From NCBI GenBank assembly GCA_958437935.1, contig CAUBPS010000015.1, positions 1-61,935 on the forward strand: a DNA stretch of 61,935 nucleotides, in the 5' to 3' direction. Shown piece after piece: positions 25,359-34,751 of this stretch. Position 1 is the first letter of the stretch, and every line of letters begins with the position of its first letter. Position numbers and translations under genes: made by a program. Source of the DNA: an uncultured Collinsella sp. Lineage in GTDB: Bacteria > Actinomycetota > Coriobacteriia > Coriobacteriales > Coriobacteriaceae. The notes under the pieces were generated by a model. That model saw only the letters and a program-made list of their open reading frames with translations, searched no databases and was not told where the DNA came from.

Positions 25359-26171
25359 ATGTCGTATCGCGTGTCGACGCAGGTCTACAGTGGACCGTTC
25401 GACCTGCTGCTGCAGCTGGTAACCCGCCAAAAAGTAGATATCGGCGCTATCTCGATCAGCGAGGTGGCCGAGCAGTACCTTGCCGAGGCCGAGCGCATCG
25501 AGGCGCTGGACTTAGACGTGGCGAGCGACTTCTTGCTGGTCGCAGCAACCCTTTTGGACATCAAGGCTGCCTCTCTGGTGCCGCAGGAGGCCCCACGCAA
25601 AGCCGATGACGACGATGACGAGTTCGACGAAGACCTCGAGGAGCTCAGCACGCTCGACGGCGACGCCCTGCGCGAGGTCCTGATCCAGCGCCTGATCGCC
25701 TATAAGCAGTTTAAGGGCGCGGCGGCCGCTCTCGGTGCGCGCATGCAGGCCGAAAGCCGCATGCATCCGCGTGTGGCCGGCCCCGATCCCGAGTTCTTGG
25801 GCCTCATGCCCGACTACCTGGCCGGCATTACCCTGCGCGGCCTGGCCGTCATCTGCGCCGACCTGGACGGCAAGCGCCAGACCTTCCTGCTGGAAGCCGA
25901 GCATGTGGCGCCGCATCGCGTACCGCTCGACCTGACGGTGGCCTCGGTCGACCGCTTTACCATGGCGCACCAAACCTGCACCTTCCGCGAGCTACTGGAC
26001 GGCGACGCTACCACCGAGCAGCTCGTCGTCACCTTCCTGGCCATGCTCGAGCTCGCCAAGCGCGGCTCGCTCACGCTGAGCCAGGACGAGATTTTTGGAA
26101 CCATCCGCATCAACCGCGTCGAGGGCGCCGAGGCCTACGTGCCCGGCGAGGGCCCCGAGCTCACCGAATAG
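25359..26171 (+). CDS. scpA: Segregation and condensation protein A
   Basis: 270 residues. The N-terminus (VYSGPFDLLLQLVTRQKVDIGAISISE) is the ScpA kleisin signature that binds the SMC neck, and the C-terminal winged helix includes FLAMLELAKRGSLTLSQDEIFGTI. An acidic linker (DDDDDEFDEDLEEL) joins them. ScpA with ScpB and SMC forms condensin. AAAGGAGGT ribosome-binding site, and scpB follows after 11 bases. Confidence 0.93.
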   Translation: MSYRVSTQVYSGPFDLLLQLVTRQKVDIGAISISEVAEQYLAEAERIEALDLDVASDFLLVAATLLDIKAASLVPQEAPRKADDDDDEFDEDLEELSTLDGDALREVLIQRLIAYKQFKGAAAALGARMQAESRMHPRVAGPDPEFLGLMPDYLAGITLRGLAVICADLDGKRQTFLLEAEHVAPHRVPLDLTVASVDRFTMAHQTCTFRELLDGDATTEQLVVTFLAMLELAKRGSLTLSQDEIFGTIRINRVEGAEAYVPGEGPELTE

Positions 26172-26182
26172 GAGCGGCAACC

Positions 26183-26911
26183 ATGTCAACCCTTTCCACG
26201 CTGGAGGCAAACAGCCTCAAAGGCGCCCTCGAGGCACTGTTGCTGGTGTCGAGCGACCCCGTGAGCGCACCCGCGCTGGCAGGTGCGCTGGATATCGCCC
26301 CGGGCGAGTGCGCGTCACTGCTCGCCGAGCTCAAGGTTGAGTACGAGGAGGCCAACCGCGGCTTTCAGCTGCGCGAGGTCGCCGGCGGCTGGCGCCTGTT
26401 TACGCACCCCGCCTACCACGACGTAGTCGAGGCCTACGTGCTGAGCTGGGACACGCAAAAGCTGTCGCAGGCGGCGCTCGAAACCCTGGCCGTCATCGCA
26501 TACCACCAGCCCGTAACGCGCGAGGTGGTCAAGGGCATCCGCGGCGTCAACTCAGACGGCGTCATCGCGTCGCTCGTGGACAAGGGTCTGGTGCGCGAGC
26601 TCGGCCGCGACCCCCAGCGCGGTCAGGCCATCATCTATGGCACGACCAACGCCTTCTTGGAAAAATTCGGCCTGCGCTCAACCCGCGATCTGCCCGATCT
26701 GGAGCAGTTTGCCCCCGATGAGCAGTCGCGTCAGTTTATCCGTGAGCGCCTGAGCGGCCGCAGTATTCAGTCCACGCTCGAGGAGCAGGCCGAGGACCTG
26801 GACGAAGAGCGCGAGCTGATCGATACCGATGTTGAAGATGTTGAGGCAGTCGAGGACTTGGAGAACTTGGTCGTCGACGAGACCTCGGAGGATTTGCATG
26901 ACGAGGACTAA
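26183..26911 (+). CDS. scpB: Segregation and condensation protein B
   Basis: 242 residues. Tandem winged helices with the ScpB core ALLLVSSDPVSAPALA, GGWRLFTHPAY, and LETLAVIAYHQPVTREVVKGIRGVN. An acidic C-terminal tail is usual. It bridges the kleisin ScpA in the condensin complex. Close spacing to scpA indicates a single operon. Confidence 0.93.
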   Translation: MSTLSTLEANSLKGALEALLLVSSDPVSAPALAGALDIAPGECASLLAELKVEYEEANRGFQLREVAGGWRLFTHPAYHDVVEAYVLSWDTQKLSQAALETLAVIAYHQPVTREVVKGIRGVNSDGVIASLVDKGLVRELGRDPQRGQAIIYGTTNAFLEKFGLRSTRDLPDLEQFAPDEQSRQFIRERLSGRSIQSTLEEQAEDLDEERELIDTDVEDVEAVEDLENLVVDETSEDLHDED

Positions 26912-26933
26912 CGAAGTAGGGGAGACGCGTGCC

Positions 26934-27863
26934 ATGGGCAACGTAGTACCCGCAACCGACGCCCAGTCCGTCTATCCGCACACCATGCGCCTGCAGCGCT
27001 TTTTGGCGCGCGCGGGCGTGGCGAGCCGCCGCGGCTCGGAGGACCTGATGACCGCCGGTCGCGTGACCGTCAACGGCCAGGTCGCGACCGAGCTGGGCAC
27101 CAAGGTCGATGTCGACCGCGATCACATCGAGGTCGACGGCATGCCCGTCAAGCTCAACCAGGGCGCCGTATACTTGATGCTCTACAAGCCGACCGGCTAC
27201 CTCACCACCATGAGCGATCCACAGGAACGCCCTTGCGTGGCCGATCTGGTCCCGCGCGACCGCTTTCCGGGGCTCTTCCCGGTGGGTCGTCTGGACCGCG
27301 ACACCACGGGGCTTTTGCTCTTTACCACCGACGGCGACCTGTCGCAGGACCTGCTGCACCCCAGCAAGCATGTCTATAAGACCTACCAGGCACTCGTTGA
27401 CGGACAGCTGTCCGACCGCGATCTCACCCCGCTGCGCCGCGGCATCGAGCTCGACGACGGCCTATGCCAGCCGGCGATCTGCCGCGTCATCACCGCACGC
27501 GAGGCCGAGGCTGTAGCTCCCCAGGGCGTCAAGCCCGGCACCACCGCCGTGGAGGTCATCATCCGCGAGGGTCGCAAGAATCAGGTTAAGCGCATGTTGA
27601 GCAAGATTCACCATCCGGTAATCCGTCTGCACCGCTGCAACTTTGCCGGCCTGGAGCTCGAGGGCGTGGCCAAGGGCTCGTGGCGCGAACTCACCGATCG
27701 CGAGGTGCAGATCCTCAAAAGCGGTGGCATCCCGCCCAAGCAGGCGAGCTCCAAGCGCAACGGCGGCAAGCCCCAAGACACGCCCGCCAGCCGCACGCGT
27801 CACCACGGCAGCCACGGCTCCGCACCCAAGCGCAACACCTACCGCGAGCGCTACACGGGCTAG
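26934..27863 (+). CDS. rluB: 23S rRNA pseudouridine synthase, RluB/RsuA family
   Basis: 309 residues from ATG 26934 with AGGGGAG upstream. N-terminal S4 RNA-binding domain (RLQRFLARAGVASRRG) and the catalytic RluB/RsuA motif GRLDRDTTGLLLF with the nucleophilic aspartate, then EGRKNQVKRML. The long basic C-terminal tail from about residue 260 is low-complexity. RluB versus RluE/F/RsuA substrate cannot be proven from sequence alone; genomic order scpB-rluB-cmk favours RluB. Confidence 0.85.
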   Translation: MGNVVPATDAQSVYPHTMRLQRFLARAGVASRRGSEDLMTAGRVTVNGQVATELGTKVDVDRDHIEVDGMPVKLNQGAVYLMLYKPTGYLTTMSDPQERPCVADLVPRDRFPGLFPVGRLDRDTTGLLLFTTDGDLSQDLLHPSKHVYKTYQALVDGQLSDRDLTPLRRGIELDDGLCQPAICRVITAREAEAVAPQGVKPGTTAVEVIIREGRKNQVKRMLSKIHHPVIRLHRCNFAGLELEGVAKGSWRELTDREVQILKSGGIPPKQASSKRNGGKPQDTPASRTRHHGSHGSAPKRNTYRERYTG

Positions 27864-27929
27864 GCAACCCGCCGCGCCCCAACGCCCGCGAACCATACCA
27901 GCACGTCACCCATCGAAAGGAAGCATTGC

Positions 27930-28616
27930 ATGATCGTCGCCATCGACGGCCCCGCCGGTTCCGGCAAGTCCACCATCGCCAAGGAGATCGCCCGCCAGCT
28001 GGGCTTTAACAAGCTCGACACGGGCGCCATGTACCGCGCCGTCACCTTCGCCGCGCTCGACCGCGGCATCGACCTGGACGACGAGGCAGCCATCGACGCC
28101 CTCGCCGAGCAGATTGAGATCCGCTTTACCAACGGCACCGGCGAGGACACGCGCCTGACCGTTGACGGCCAGGACGCTTCGGTCGCCATCCGCACCCCGC
28201 AGGTCGACGCCAACGTGTCCAAGGTCTCGGCCTATCCGGGCGTGCGCGCCGCCATGCTCATCCATCAGCGCCGTGCCGCCGAGGACCGCGATATCGTAGC
28301 CGAGGGTCGCGACATCGGAACCGTCGTGTTCCCTAACGCGCAGGTCAAGATCTTCCTGACCGCCGACCCGCGCGAGCGCGCCCGCCGCCGCGTGCTGCAG
28401 CGTCACCAAAACGACGCCCAGCCGCTCACCGCCGAGCAGCTCGAGGCCGAGATCGACGAGACCCTCGACGCCCTCAAGCAGCGCGACAAGCTCGACAGCA
28501 GCCGCGAGGTGGCGCCGCTCGTGCCCGCCGAGGACGCCGTGCACGTCGACTCCACCGCCCACACCATCGACGAGGTCGTTCGTATCATCGAGGACCTCAT
28601 CAACCAAAGGAGGTAG
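27930..28616 (+). CDS. cmk: Cytidylate kinase
   Basis: 228 residues. Starts MIVAIDGPAGSGKST (P-loop), then LDTGAMYRA, EGRDIGTVVFP, and the lid/CMP-binding region with RARRRV. It phosphorylates CMP and dCMP to the diphosphates. Good ribosome-binding site (AAAGGAAG). Confidence 0.93.
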   Translation: MIVAIDGPAGSGKSTIAKEIARQLGFNKLDTGAMYRAVTFAALDRGIDLDDEAAIDALAEQIEIRFTNGTGEDTRLTVDGQDASVAIRTPQVDANVSKVSAYPGVRAAMLIHQRRAAEDRDIVAEGRDIGTVVFPNAQVKIFLTADPRERARRRVLQRHQNDAQPLTAEQLEAEIDETLDALKQRDKLDSSREVAPLVPAEDAVHVDSTAHTIDEVVRIIEDLINQRR

Positions 28617-28619
28617 CCC

Positions 28620-29348
28620 ATGCGCCTGTTTAAGCAGACGCCCGAGGATTATTACAACGCCCCCTACGCCGAGTTCCCAGCGCTCATCCGCGGCACCGTC
28701 GTCGTAGTCATGGCCATCCTTTGGGCCTTCTCCAAGCTCATGTGGCGTTGGAAGGTCGAGGATGCCAATCTGCTGTTTGAGCGCCAGGACGGCCGCGGAA
28801 GCGTGGTCATCTGCAACCACACCTCGATGGCCGAGCTCTTGGCCGTGGAGACGGCGCTGTTCTTTGGGGGGCGCCGCATTCGTCCCATCTTTAAGTCCGA
28901 GTTCGCCAAGAGCAAGATTGTGCGCTGGGCCTTTAGCCGCGTTGGCGGCATCCCCGTGGAGCGTGGTACTGCCGATATGAAGTGCCTGCGCGCCGCCCAA
29001 CATGCGCTGCAGCGCGGCGAGGACGTCCTGATCTTCCCCGAGGGCACGCGCATCCGCTCGCGCGAGATCAAGCCCGAGGTCCACGGCGGTTTTGCGCTCA
29101 TCGCTCAGATGGGCAAGGCACCTGTGAACCCGCTCGCCATCTGCGGCTGGTCCGACATCACGCCCGCGGGCAAAAAGATCATGCGTCCCAAGAAGTGCTG
29201 GATCCGCGCCGGCAAGGCCGTCTCGCTTTCCGACGCACCGGCCGGGCTTAAGCGCACTGAGCGCCTGGCTTGGTTTGAGTCCGAGGCCATGAACCGCGTC
29301 TACGCCATGCGAGACGATCTGTGCGCCGAGCATCCGGGCAGGTTCTAG
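28620..29348 (+). CDS. plsC: 1-acyl-sn-glycerol-3-phosphate acyltransferase family
   Basis: 242 residues with an N-terminal hydrophobic helix (about residues 20-38). The acyltransferase box appears as NHTSMAE instead of the usual NHxxxxD, so the aspartate of the catalytic dyad is changed to glutamate. The second box FPEGTR near residue 140 is intact. It follows cmk by three bases. It makes phosphatidic acid from lysophosphatidic acid if active. Confidence 0.82.
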   Translation: MRLFKQTPEDYYNAPYAEFPALIRGTVVVVMAILWAFSKLMWRWKVEDANLLFERQDGRGSVVICNHTSMAELLAVETALFFGGRRIRPIFKSEFAKSKIVRWAFSRVGGIPVERGTADMKCLRAAQHALQRGEDVLIFPEGTRIRSREIKPEVHGGFALIAQMGKAPVNPLAICGWSDITPAGKKIMRPKKCWIRAGKAVSLSDAPAGLKRTERLAWFESEAMNRVYAMRDDLCAEHPGRF

Positions 29349-29350
29349 CC

Positions 29351-30250
29351 ATGAGCGAGAACGTGACGAACACCGCCGCGACTACGTCCGACCAGACAAC
29401 CGCGCCTACCATCGAGATCGCCGCCCACGCCGGCACTTGCTACGGCGTACAGCGTGCGCTCGATATGGCGCTGGCCGCCGCGCCGCAGGCAGGTGAGTGC
29501 GCTCAGGTCCATACCTTGGGGCCGCTCATCCATAACCCCATCGTGGTACGCGAGCTCGCTGAGGCAGGCGTTGGCTTGGCCGAAACCCTGGACGACGCCG
29601 CAACCGGCACCGTGATCATCCGCGCCCACGGCGTGGTGCCGCAGGTCATCGATGCCGCTCGTGAACGCGGCCACAACGTGGTCGACGCCACCTGCCCCTA
29701 CGTGAAGAAGGTTCATGTGGCGGCCGAGCGCCTGGTGCGCGAAGGCTACCGCGTACTCGTCGTGGGCGAGCCGGGCCATCCCGAGGTGGAGGGCATCCTG
29801 GGCCACGCTGGTGATAACGCGCAGGTCGTGAGTTGCGCTGCCGATGCGGACGCGCTGCCGCTCAAGGGCAAGGTAGGCCTCGTCGTGCAGACCACCCAGA
29901 CCGCGCAGAACCTCGCCGAGGTCGTGGCCGCCATAACCCCGCGCGTGCAGGAGCTGCGTGTGATCAACACCATCTGCGCCGCCACGAGTGAGCGTCAACA
30001 GGCAGCAGCCACACTTGCCAACCGCTGCGACTGCATGGTCGTCGTGGGCGGCAAGAACTCGGGCAACACCCGCCGCCTGGCTCAAATTTGCGCAGACGCC
30101 TGCGAGCACACGCATCACATCGAGGAAGCTTCCGAGCTCCAGGGCGCGTGGTTTACCGACGCTCACCACATCGGCATCACCGCCGGAGCCTCCACCCCGC
30201 AAGAACACATCGAGCGCGCCGTCGAGCGCATCAAGGAGCTTTACCGCTAA
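29351..30250 (+). CDS. ispH: 4-hydroxy-3-methylbut-2-enyl diphosphate reductase
   Basis: 299 residues from ATG 29351. Conserved cysteines for the [4Fe-4S] cluster are in HAGTCYGVQRA, VDATCPYVKK and INTICAATSERQ, with the catalytic E of the GHPEVEG segment. This is the last enzyme of the MEP pathway. The ORF could be extended upstream, but the ATG has the right position behind plsC. Confidence 0.9.
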   Translation: MSENVTNTAATTSDQTTAPTIEIAAHAGTCYGVQRALDMALAAAPQAGECAQVHTLGPLIHNPIVVRELAEAGVGLAETLDDAATGTVIIRAHGVVPQVIDAARERGHNVVDATCPYVKKVHVAAERLVREGYRVLVVGEPGHPEVEGILGHAGDNAQVVSCAADADALPLKGKVGLVVQTTQTAQNLAEVVAAITPRVQELRVINTICAATSERQQAAATLANRCDCMVVVGGKNSGNTRRLAQICADACEHTHHIEEASELQGAWFTDAHHIGITAGASTPQEHIERAVERIKELYR

Positions 30251-30252
30251 CC

Positions 30253-31695
30253 ATGGACCAGACCGTACCCGCATACGCCGCCGAGGTGGCCGATTACGGG
30301 CGCAGCCGCGACCCCGAGCCGGGTGAGGGCGCGCTCGTAAAGAACGTGCGTCCCGAATCGCCCGCATGGGATGTGGGTATCGAGCCGGGCATGCGCGTGC
30401 TCACGGTCAACGGCGAGCAGCTCACCGACATGATCGTGTGGCTCTGGGAGGCAGACGACGACACCGTCGACCTCGAGGTTTTCGACCCGCGCGACAACAG
30501 CGTCACCCCAGTCGAGCTCGACCGCTTCCCGGGAGAGGACTGGGGCCTTGAGTTCGATGGCCCCATCTTCGACGGCATGCGCACCTGTGTAAACGCCTGC
30601 GTGTTCTGTTTTATGACGATGCTGCCCAAGGGCGGCCGCTCCACGCTCTACATTCGCGACGACGACTACCGCCTGAGCTTTTTGCAGGGCAACTTTGTCA
30701 CGCTCACGAACCTTACCGACGAGGACGTGCAAAACGTCATCCAACGCAACATGAGCCCCATGAACGTGTCGGTCCACGCCGTGAGCCCCGATGTCCGCCG
30801 ACGCATGATGGGCCGCAACGCCCAGCGCGGCATGGATGTGCTCGAGGCCATCATGGCCGCCGGCATCGAGATTCACGCGCAGATCGTGTTGTGCCCCGGC
30901 ATGAACGACGGCGAGGAGCTGGAAAAGACCCTGCGCTTTTGCGAGGAGCACGAGCAAATCACAAGCCTGGGCATTGTGCCGCTCGGTTTTACCAAGCATC
31001 AGAACCGTTTTAGCTGGTCCTACAGCGACAAGCCCGAGCTAGCACGCGAGACCATTGCCATGATCCGTCCCTACCAGGATCGTGCCTACGAACGCTTTGG
31101 CCGCCACACCTTCCAGATGAGCGACGAGTTCTATCTGGACGCCGGCATCGATCCTCCCGAGGCAGACTTTTACGACGGTTACCCGCAGTACTACGACGGC
31201 ATCGGCATGATCCGCTCGTATCTGGACGAGACCGACGACGTGCTGACTACCGACGCCGAGCGTCTGGCCCGCGTCCGCGAGGCCGTCGCCGCCCGCAACC
31301 AGCGGCTTCTATGTCTCTCAGGCGCCAGCGCACGCGACACCGTGGCGCGCTTTGTGGAGTCGCCGTATGGTCTCGCCGGCACCGTCACAGCCATCAAGAA
31401 CCGCTACTTTGGCGGCAATGTGGACGTGACCGGCCTCATCGTCGCGTGTGACATCTTGGAGCAGCTGCCCCAAGACCTGTCGGGGGTTATGCTCTTTGTG
31501 CCTAAGCTCATGTTCAACGCTGACGGCATGACGCTTGACGAGTATCATCGTGACGATTTACTCGCAAGCCTTACCAGTCGCGGCGCCGAGGTTCATGTGG
31601 TGTCGACCATGCCGCATGAGCTGCTCGATACCCTGGAACACATCCTTGGCATTGTGCCCGCAGACTCTAACACTTCCACTGACCCTACCCATTAA
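30253..31695 (+). CDS. DUF512 family radical SAM protein with N-terminal PDZ domain
   Basis: 480 residues from ATG 30253, two bases after ispH. The N-terminal part (ALVKNVRPESPAWDVGIEPGMRVLTVNG) is a PDZ-like domain. Radical SAM cluster motif CVNACVFCF (C-x3-C-x2-C) at about residues 113-121, followed by the DUF512 hallmark DDDYRLSFLQGNFVTLTNL. The C-terminus is the DUF512 domain (SGASARDTV, then a metal-site-like FGGNVDVTGL). Commonly found directly upstream of der. Substrate unknown. Confidence 0.88.
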   Translation: MDQTVPAYAAEVADYGRSRDPEPGEGALVKNVRPESPAWDVGIEPGMRVLTVNGEQLTDMIVWLWEADDDTVDLEVFDPRDNSVTPVELDRFPGEDWGLEFDGPIFDGMRTCVNACVFCFMTMLPKGGRSTLYIRDDDYRLSFLQGNFVTLTNLTDEDVQNVIQRNMSPMNVSVHAVSPDVRRRMMGRNAQRGMDVLEAIMAAGIEIHAQIVLCPGMNDGEELEKTLRFCEEHEQITSLGIVPLGFTKHQNRFSWSYSDKPELARETIAMIRPYQDRAYERFGRHTFQMSDEFYLDAGIDPPEADFYDGYPQYYDGIGMIRSYLDETDDVLTTDAERLARVREAVAARNQRLLCLSGASARDTVARFVESPYGLAGTVTAIKNRYFGGNVDVTGLIVACDILEQLPQDLSGVMLFVPKLMFNADGMTLDEYHRDDLLASLTSRGAEVHVVSTMPHELLDTLEHILGIVPADSNTSTDPTH

Positions 31696-31705
31696 AGGAG
31701 AGCAG

Positions 31706-33040
31706 ATGAAACCTATCGTCGCCGTCGTCGGACGCCCCAACGTGGGCAAGTCCACGCTCGTTAACCGCCTGGCCCAGACCTCGGACGCCATCGTCCACGA
31801 GTCCCGCGGCGTCACGCGCGACCGCTCGTATCACACGGCCGATTGGAACGGCCGCGAGTTCACCATCGTCGACACGGGCGGTATCGAGCCGCTCAAGAGC
31901 GATGACGTCTTCGCCACGTCCATTCGCGACCAGGCCCTCGCCGCCGCCGAGGAAGCCGCCGTCATCCTGTTTGTGGTCGACGGCCGCACCGGCGTTACCG
32001 AGGAGGACGAGTCGGTCGCTCGCATGCTCAAGCGCTGCGACAAGCCGGTCTTTCTGCTGGTGAACAAGCTCGACAACCCCGATCGCGAGAACGACAGCAT
32101 CTGGGAGTTCTATTCGCTCGGCATCGGCGAGCCCACGCCGCTCTCGGCCCTGCACGGCCACGGCACGGGCGACCTGCTCGACGACATCGTGGCCCTGCTT
32201 CCCGAGGAAGAGGACGAAGTCGCCGACGAGTTCCCCGACGCGCTGAACGTCGCCATCATCGGCCGCCCCAACGCCGGTAAGTCTTCGCTGTTCAACCGCA
32301 TCCTGGGCGCCGACCGCTCCATCGTGTCCAACATTGCCGGCACCACGCGCGACGCCATCGACACGGTCGTCGAGCGCAACGGCAAGCACTACCGCATGGT
32401 CGACACCGCGGGCATTCGCAAGAAGAGCACCGTGTACGAGAACATCGAGTACTACTCCATGGTTCGCGGCCTGCGCGCCATCGACCGCGCCGACGTGGCG
32501 CTGCTCGTCGTCGACGCCTCCGTGGGCGTTACCGAGCAGGACCAGAAGGTCATGGGTCTTGCCATCGAGCGCGGCTGCGCCATCGTTGTGCTGCTCAACA
32601 AGTGGGATCTGCTCGACGATGACCGTAAGCGCGAGGCCTGCATGGAGACCATCGACCGCCGTCTGGGCGTCATGGCTCCCTGGGCCCAGTACCTGCGCAT
32701 CTCTGCCCTCACTGGCCGCAGCGTCGAGAAGATCTGGGCGATGGTCGACGCCGCCGAAAAGACGCGCTCGCAAAAGATCAGCACCTCGCGCCTCAACACG
32801 TTCCTCACCGATCTGCGCGAGTTCGGTCATACCGTGGTGGACGGCAAGCGCCGCCTGCGCATGCACTACGTGACCCAGACGGGCGTCAACCCGCCGACGT
32901 TCACGTTCTTCGTCAACCACAGCGATCTGGTCAACGACACCTATCAGCGCTACATCGAGAACCGCATGCGCTCGACCTTCGATTTTGCCGGCACGCCCAT
33001 TCGACTCTTCTTTAGGAAGAAGGAGCAAAAGGATGCATAA
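31706..33040 (+). CDS. der: Ribosome biogenesis GTPase Der (EngA)
   Basis: 444 residues from ATG 31706 with AAAGGAGAG upstream. Two tandem GTPase domains: GRPNVGKST near residue 9 with NKLD, and GRPNAGKSS near residue 187 with NKWD; C-terminal KH-like domain. Der acts in 50S ribosome assembly. plsY begins 8 bases before its end. Confidence 0.95.
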   Translation: MKPIVAVVGRPNVGKSTLVNRLAQTSDAIVHESRGVTRDRSYHTADWNGREFTIVDTGGIEPLKSDDVFATSIRDQALAAAEEAAVILFVVDGRTGVTEEDESVARMLKRCDKPVFLLVNKLDNPDRENDSIWEFYSLGIGEPTPLSALHGHGTGDLLDDIVALLPEEEDEVADEFPDALNVAIIGRPNAGKSSLFNRILGADRSIVSNIAGTTRDAIDTVVERNGKHYRMVDTAGIRKKSTVYENIEYYSMVRGLRAIDRADVALLVVDASVGVTEQDQKVMGLAIERGCAIVVLLNKWDLLDDDRKREACMETIDRRLGVMAPWAQYLRISALTGRSVEKIWAMVDAAEKTRSQKISTSRLNTFLTDLREFGHTVVDGKRRLRMHYVTQTGVNPPTFTFFVNHSDLVNDTYQRYIENRMRSTFDFAGTPIRLFFRKKEQKDA

Positions 33041-33716
33041 TCCGATTCTGCTGACCGCCATCTGCGCCGTGGTCTCGTTCTTTATCGGGGCGATTCCGTT
33101 TGGCCTGATTCTGGGCCGCGTGTTCAACCACACGGACATCCGCAAGGCGGGCTCCGGTAACATCGGCACCACCAACGCCCTGCGTGTGGCCGGCCCCAAG
33201 GTGGCCGCGCTCACGCTGCTGCTCGACTGCCTTAAGGGCGCCATCTGCGTCCTTATCGCGCGTCCGCTCATTGCCGACTTGGGCTATGGCTTCCCCGTGA
33301 GCATTATGGCCCCCGGCGCCGCCGGCGACTGGATGCTCGGCGTCATCTGCCTGGCAGCCGTGTGGGGCCATATCTTCTCGCCCTATCTCAACTTCCACGG
33401 CGGCAAGGGTATCGCGGTTGGTCTGGGCGTCATCCTCGCTTGGTACTGGCCTATTGGCCTGTCGCTGCTGGGCATGTTTATCGTGGCCGTCGCCATCACC
33501 AAGTTCGTGTCGGTGGGCTCGCTCGCCGCGGCCATCGGTCTTCCCATTGCCGTCTGCGCGGTCTTTCCGTACAGCAGCCTGGGACTTAAGTTTTGCATGG
33601 CGCTGATCGGCATCACCGTGGTGTGGGCCCATCGTGCGAACATCAAAAAACTCATGACGGGTAAGGAGTCCAAGCTCTCGTTTACCAAGCGCGTCACCGA
33701 GCCCGACGATAAGTAG
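33033..33716 (+). CDS. plsY: Glycerol-3-phosphate 1-O-acyltransferase PlsY
   Basis: 227 residues from ATG 33033 (GGAAGAAGGAG upstream). Hydrophobic, with the motifs SFFIGAIPFGL, SGNIGTTNALR, and HGGKGIAVGLG. It transfers acyl groups from acyl phosphate onto glycerol-3-phosphate at the membrane. It overlaps der by 8 bases. Confidence 0.93.
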   Translation: MHNPILLTAICAVVSFFIGAIPFGLILGRVFNHTDIRKAGSGNIGTTNALRVAGPKVAALTLLLDCLKGAICVLIARPLIADLGYGFPVSIMAPGAAGDWMLGVICLAAVWGHIFSPYLNFHGGKGIAVGLGVILAWYWPIGLSLLGMFIVAVAITKFVSVGSLAAAIGLPIAVCAVFPYSSLGLKFCMALIGITVVWAHRANIKKLMTGKESKLSFTKRVTEPDDK

Positions 33717-33725
33717 GAGAGAGTC

Positions 33726-34733
33726 ATGAATGTTGCGCTGATTGGCTCCGGCTCCTGGGGAACCGCCGTCGCCGGCCTTGCCGCCGCGCGAGCCGAGCGC
33801 GTGACCATGTGGGCCCATAGCGAGCAGACGGCCGCCGGCATCAATGGCGAGCACCGCAACCCCCGCTACCTTGTGGGCTACGAGCTGCCCGGCAACGTCG
33901 TCGCCACGACCGAGCTCGTGCAGGCGCTCGACGGCGCCGAGGCCATCATCTTTGCCGTTCCTTCGACGCACCTTCGCAGCGTGTGCCACCAGGCCGCGCC
34001 CTTTATCGCCGCCGATACCCCGGTGCTCTGCCTCACCAAGGGCATTGAGCCCGAGTCCGGCCTGCTCATGAGCGAGGTCATCGCCAGCGAGATCGGCAAC
34101 GAGGCGCGCGTGGCGACCCTCTCGGGCCCCAACCATGCCGAGGAGATTTGCCGCGGCGGACTTTCTGCCGCCGTCATCGCCAGCGAAGACCCACAGGTAG
34201 GGGAGACCTTTAAGGACCTGCTCCTATCCACGGCCTTCCGCATCTACCTGTCGCAGGACATGACCGGCGTCGAGGTTTGCGGCGCCATGAAAAACGTCAT
34301 CGCCATCGTGTGCGGCATTTCCGCCGGTTCCGGCGCGGGCGACAACACGCTCGCCCTCATCATGACGCGTGGTCTGGCCGAGATCAGCCGTCTGGTACAC
34401 GCCCGCGGCGGTCAAGCTATGACCTGCATGGGACTTGCCGGCATGGGCGACCTCATCGCCACCTGCACCTCGGAGCATTCGCGCAACCGCACCTTTGGCT
34501 ACGAGTTTGCCCACGGCGTGTCGCTCGACGAGTACCAGACGCGCACGCATATGGTTGTCGAGGGCGCCGTCGCGGCCCGCAGCGTGAGCGAGCTTGCCCG
34601 TTCACTGGGCGTAGACATTCCGCTCACCTTTGCCGTGGAGCAAACGCTCTACAACGGTGTTACTTTGGATAGGGCGCTCGAGATTCTTACCGATCGCGTC
34701 CCTTCTCAAGAGTTCTACGGACTCACCGACTAG
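33726..34733 (+). CDS. gpsA: Glycerol-3-phosphate dehydrogenase [NAD(P)+]
   Basis: 335 residues with N-terminal Rossmann motif GSGSWGTAVA, VPSTHLR, and the catalytic lysine region GAMKNVIAI. Supplies glycerol-3-phosphate for PlsY next door. Ribosome-binding site GGAGAGAG. Confidence 0.95.
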   Translation: MNVALIGSGSWGTAVAGLAAARAERVTMWAHSEQTAAGINGEHRNPRYLVGYELPGNVVATTELVQALDGAEAIIFAVPSTHLRSVCHQAAPFIAADTPVLCLTKGIEPESGLLMSEVIASEIGNEARVATLSGPNHAEEICRGGLSAAVIASEDPQVGETFKDLLLSTAFRIYLSQDMTGVEVCGAMKNVIAIVCGISAGSGAGDNTLALIMTRGLAEISRLVHARGGQAMTCMGLAGMGDLIATCTSEHSRNRTFGYEFAHGVSLDEYQTRTHMVVEGAVAARSVSELARSLGVDIPLTFAVEQTLYNGVTLDRALEILTDRVPSQEFYGLTD

Positions 34734-34751
34734 CGCAGAAAGGCTTCTACC

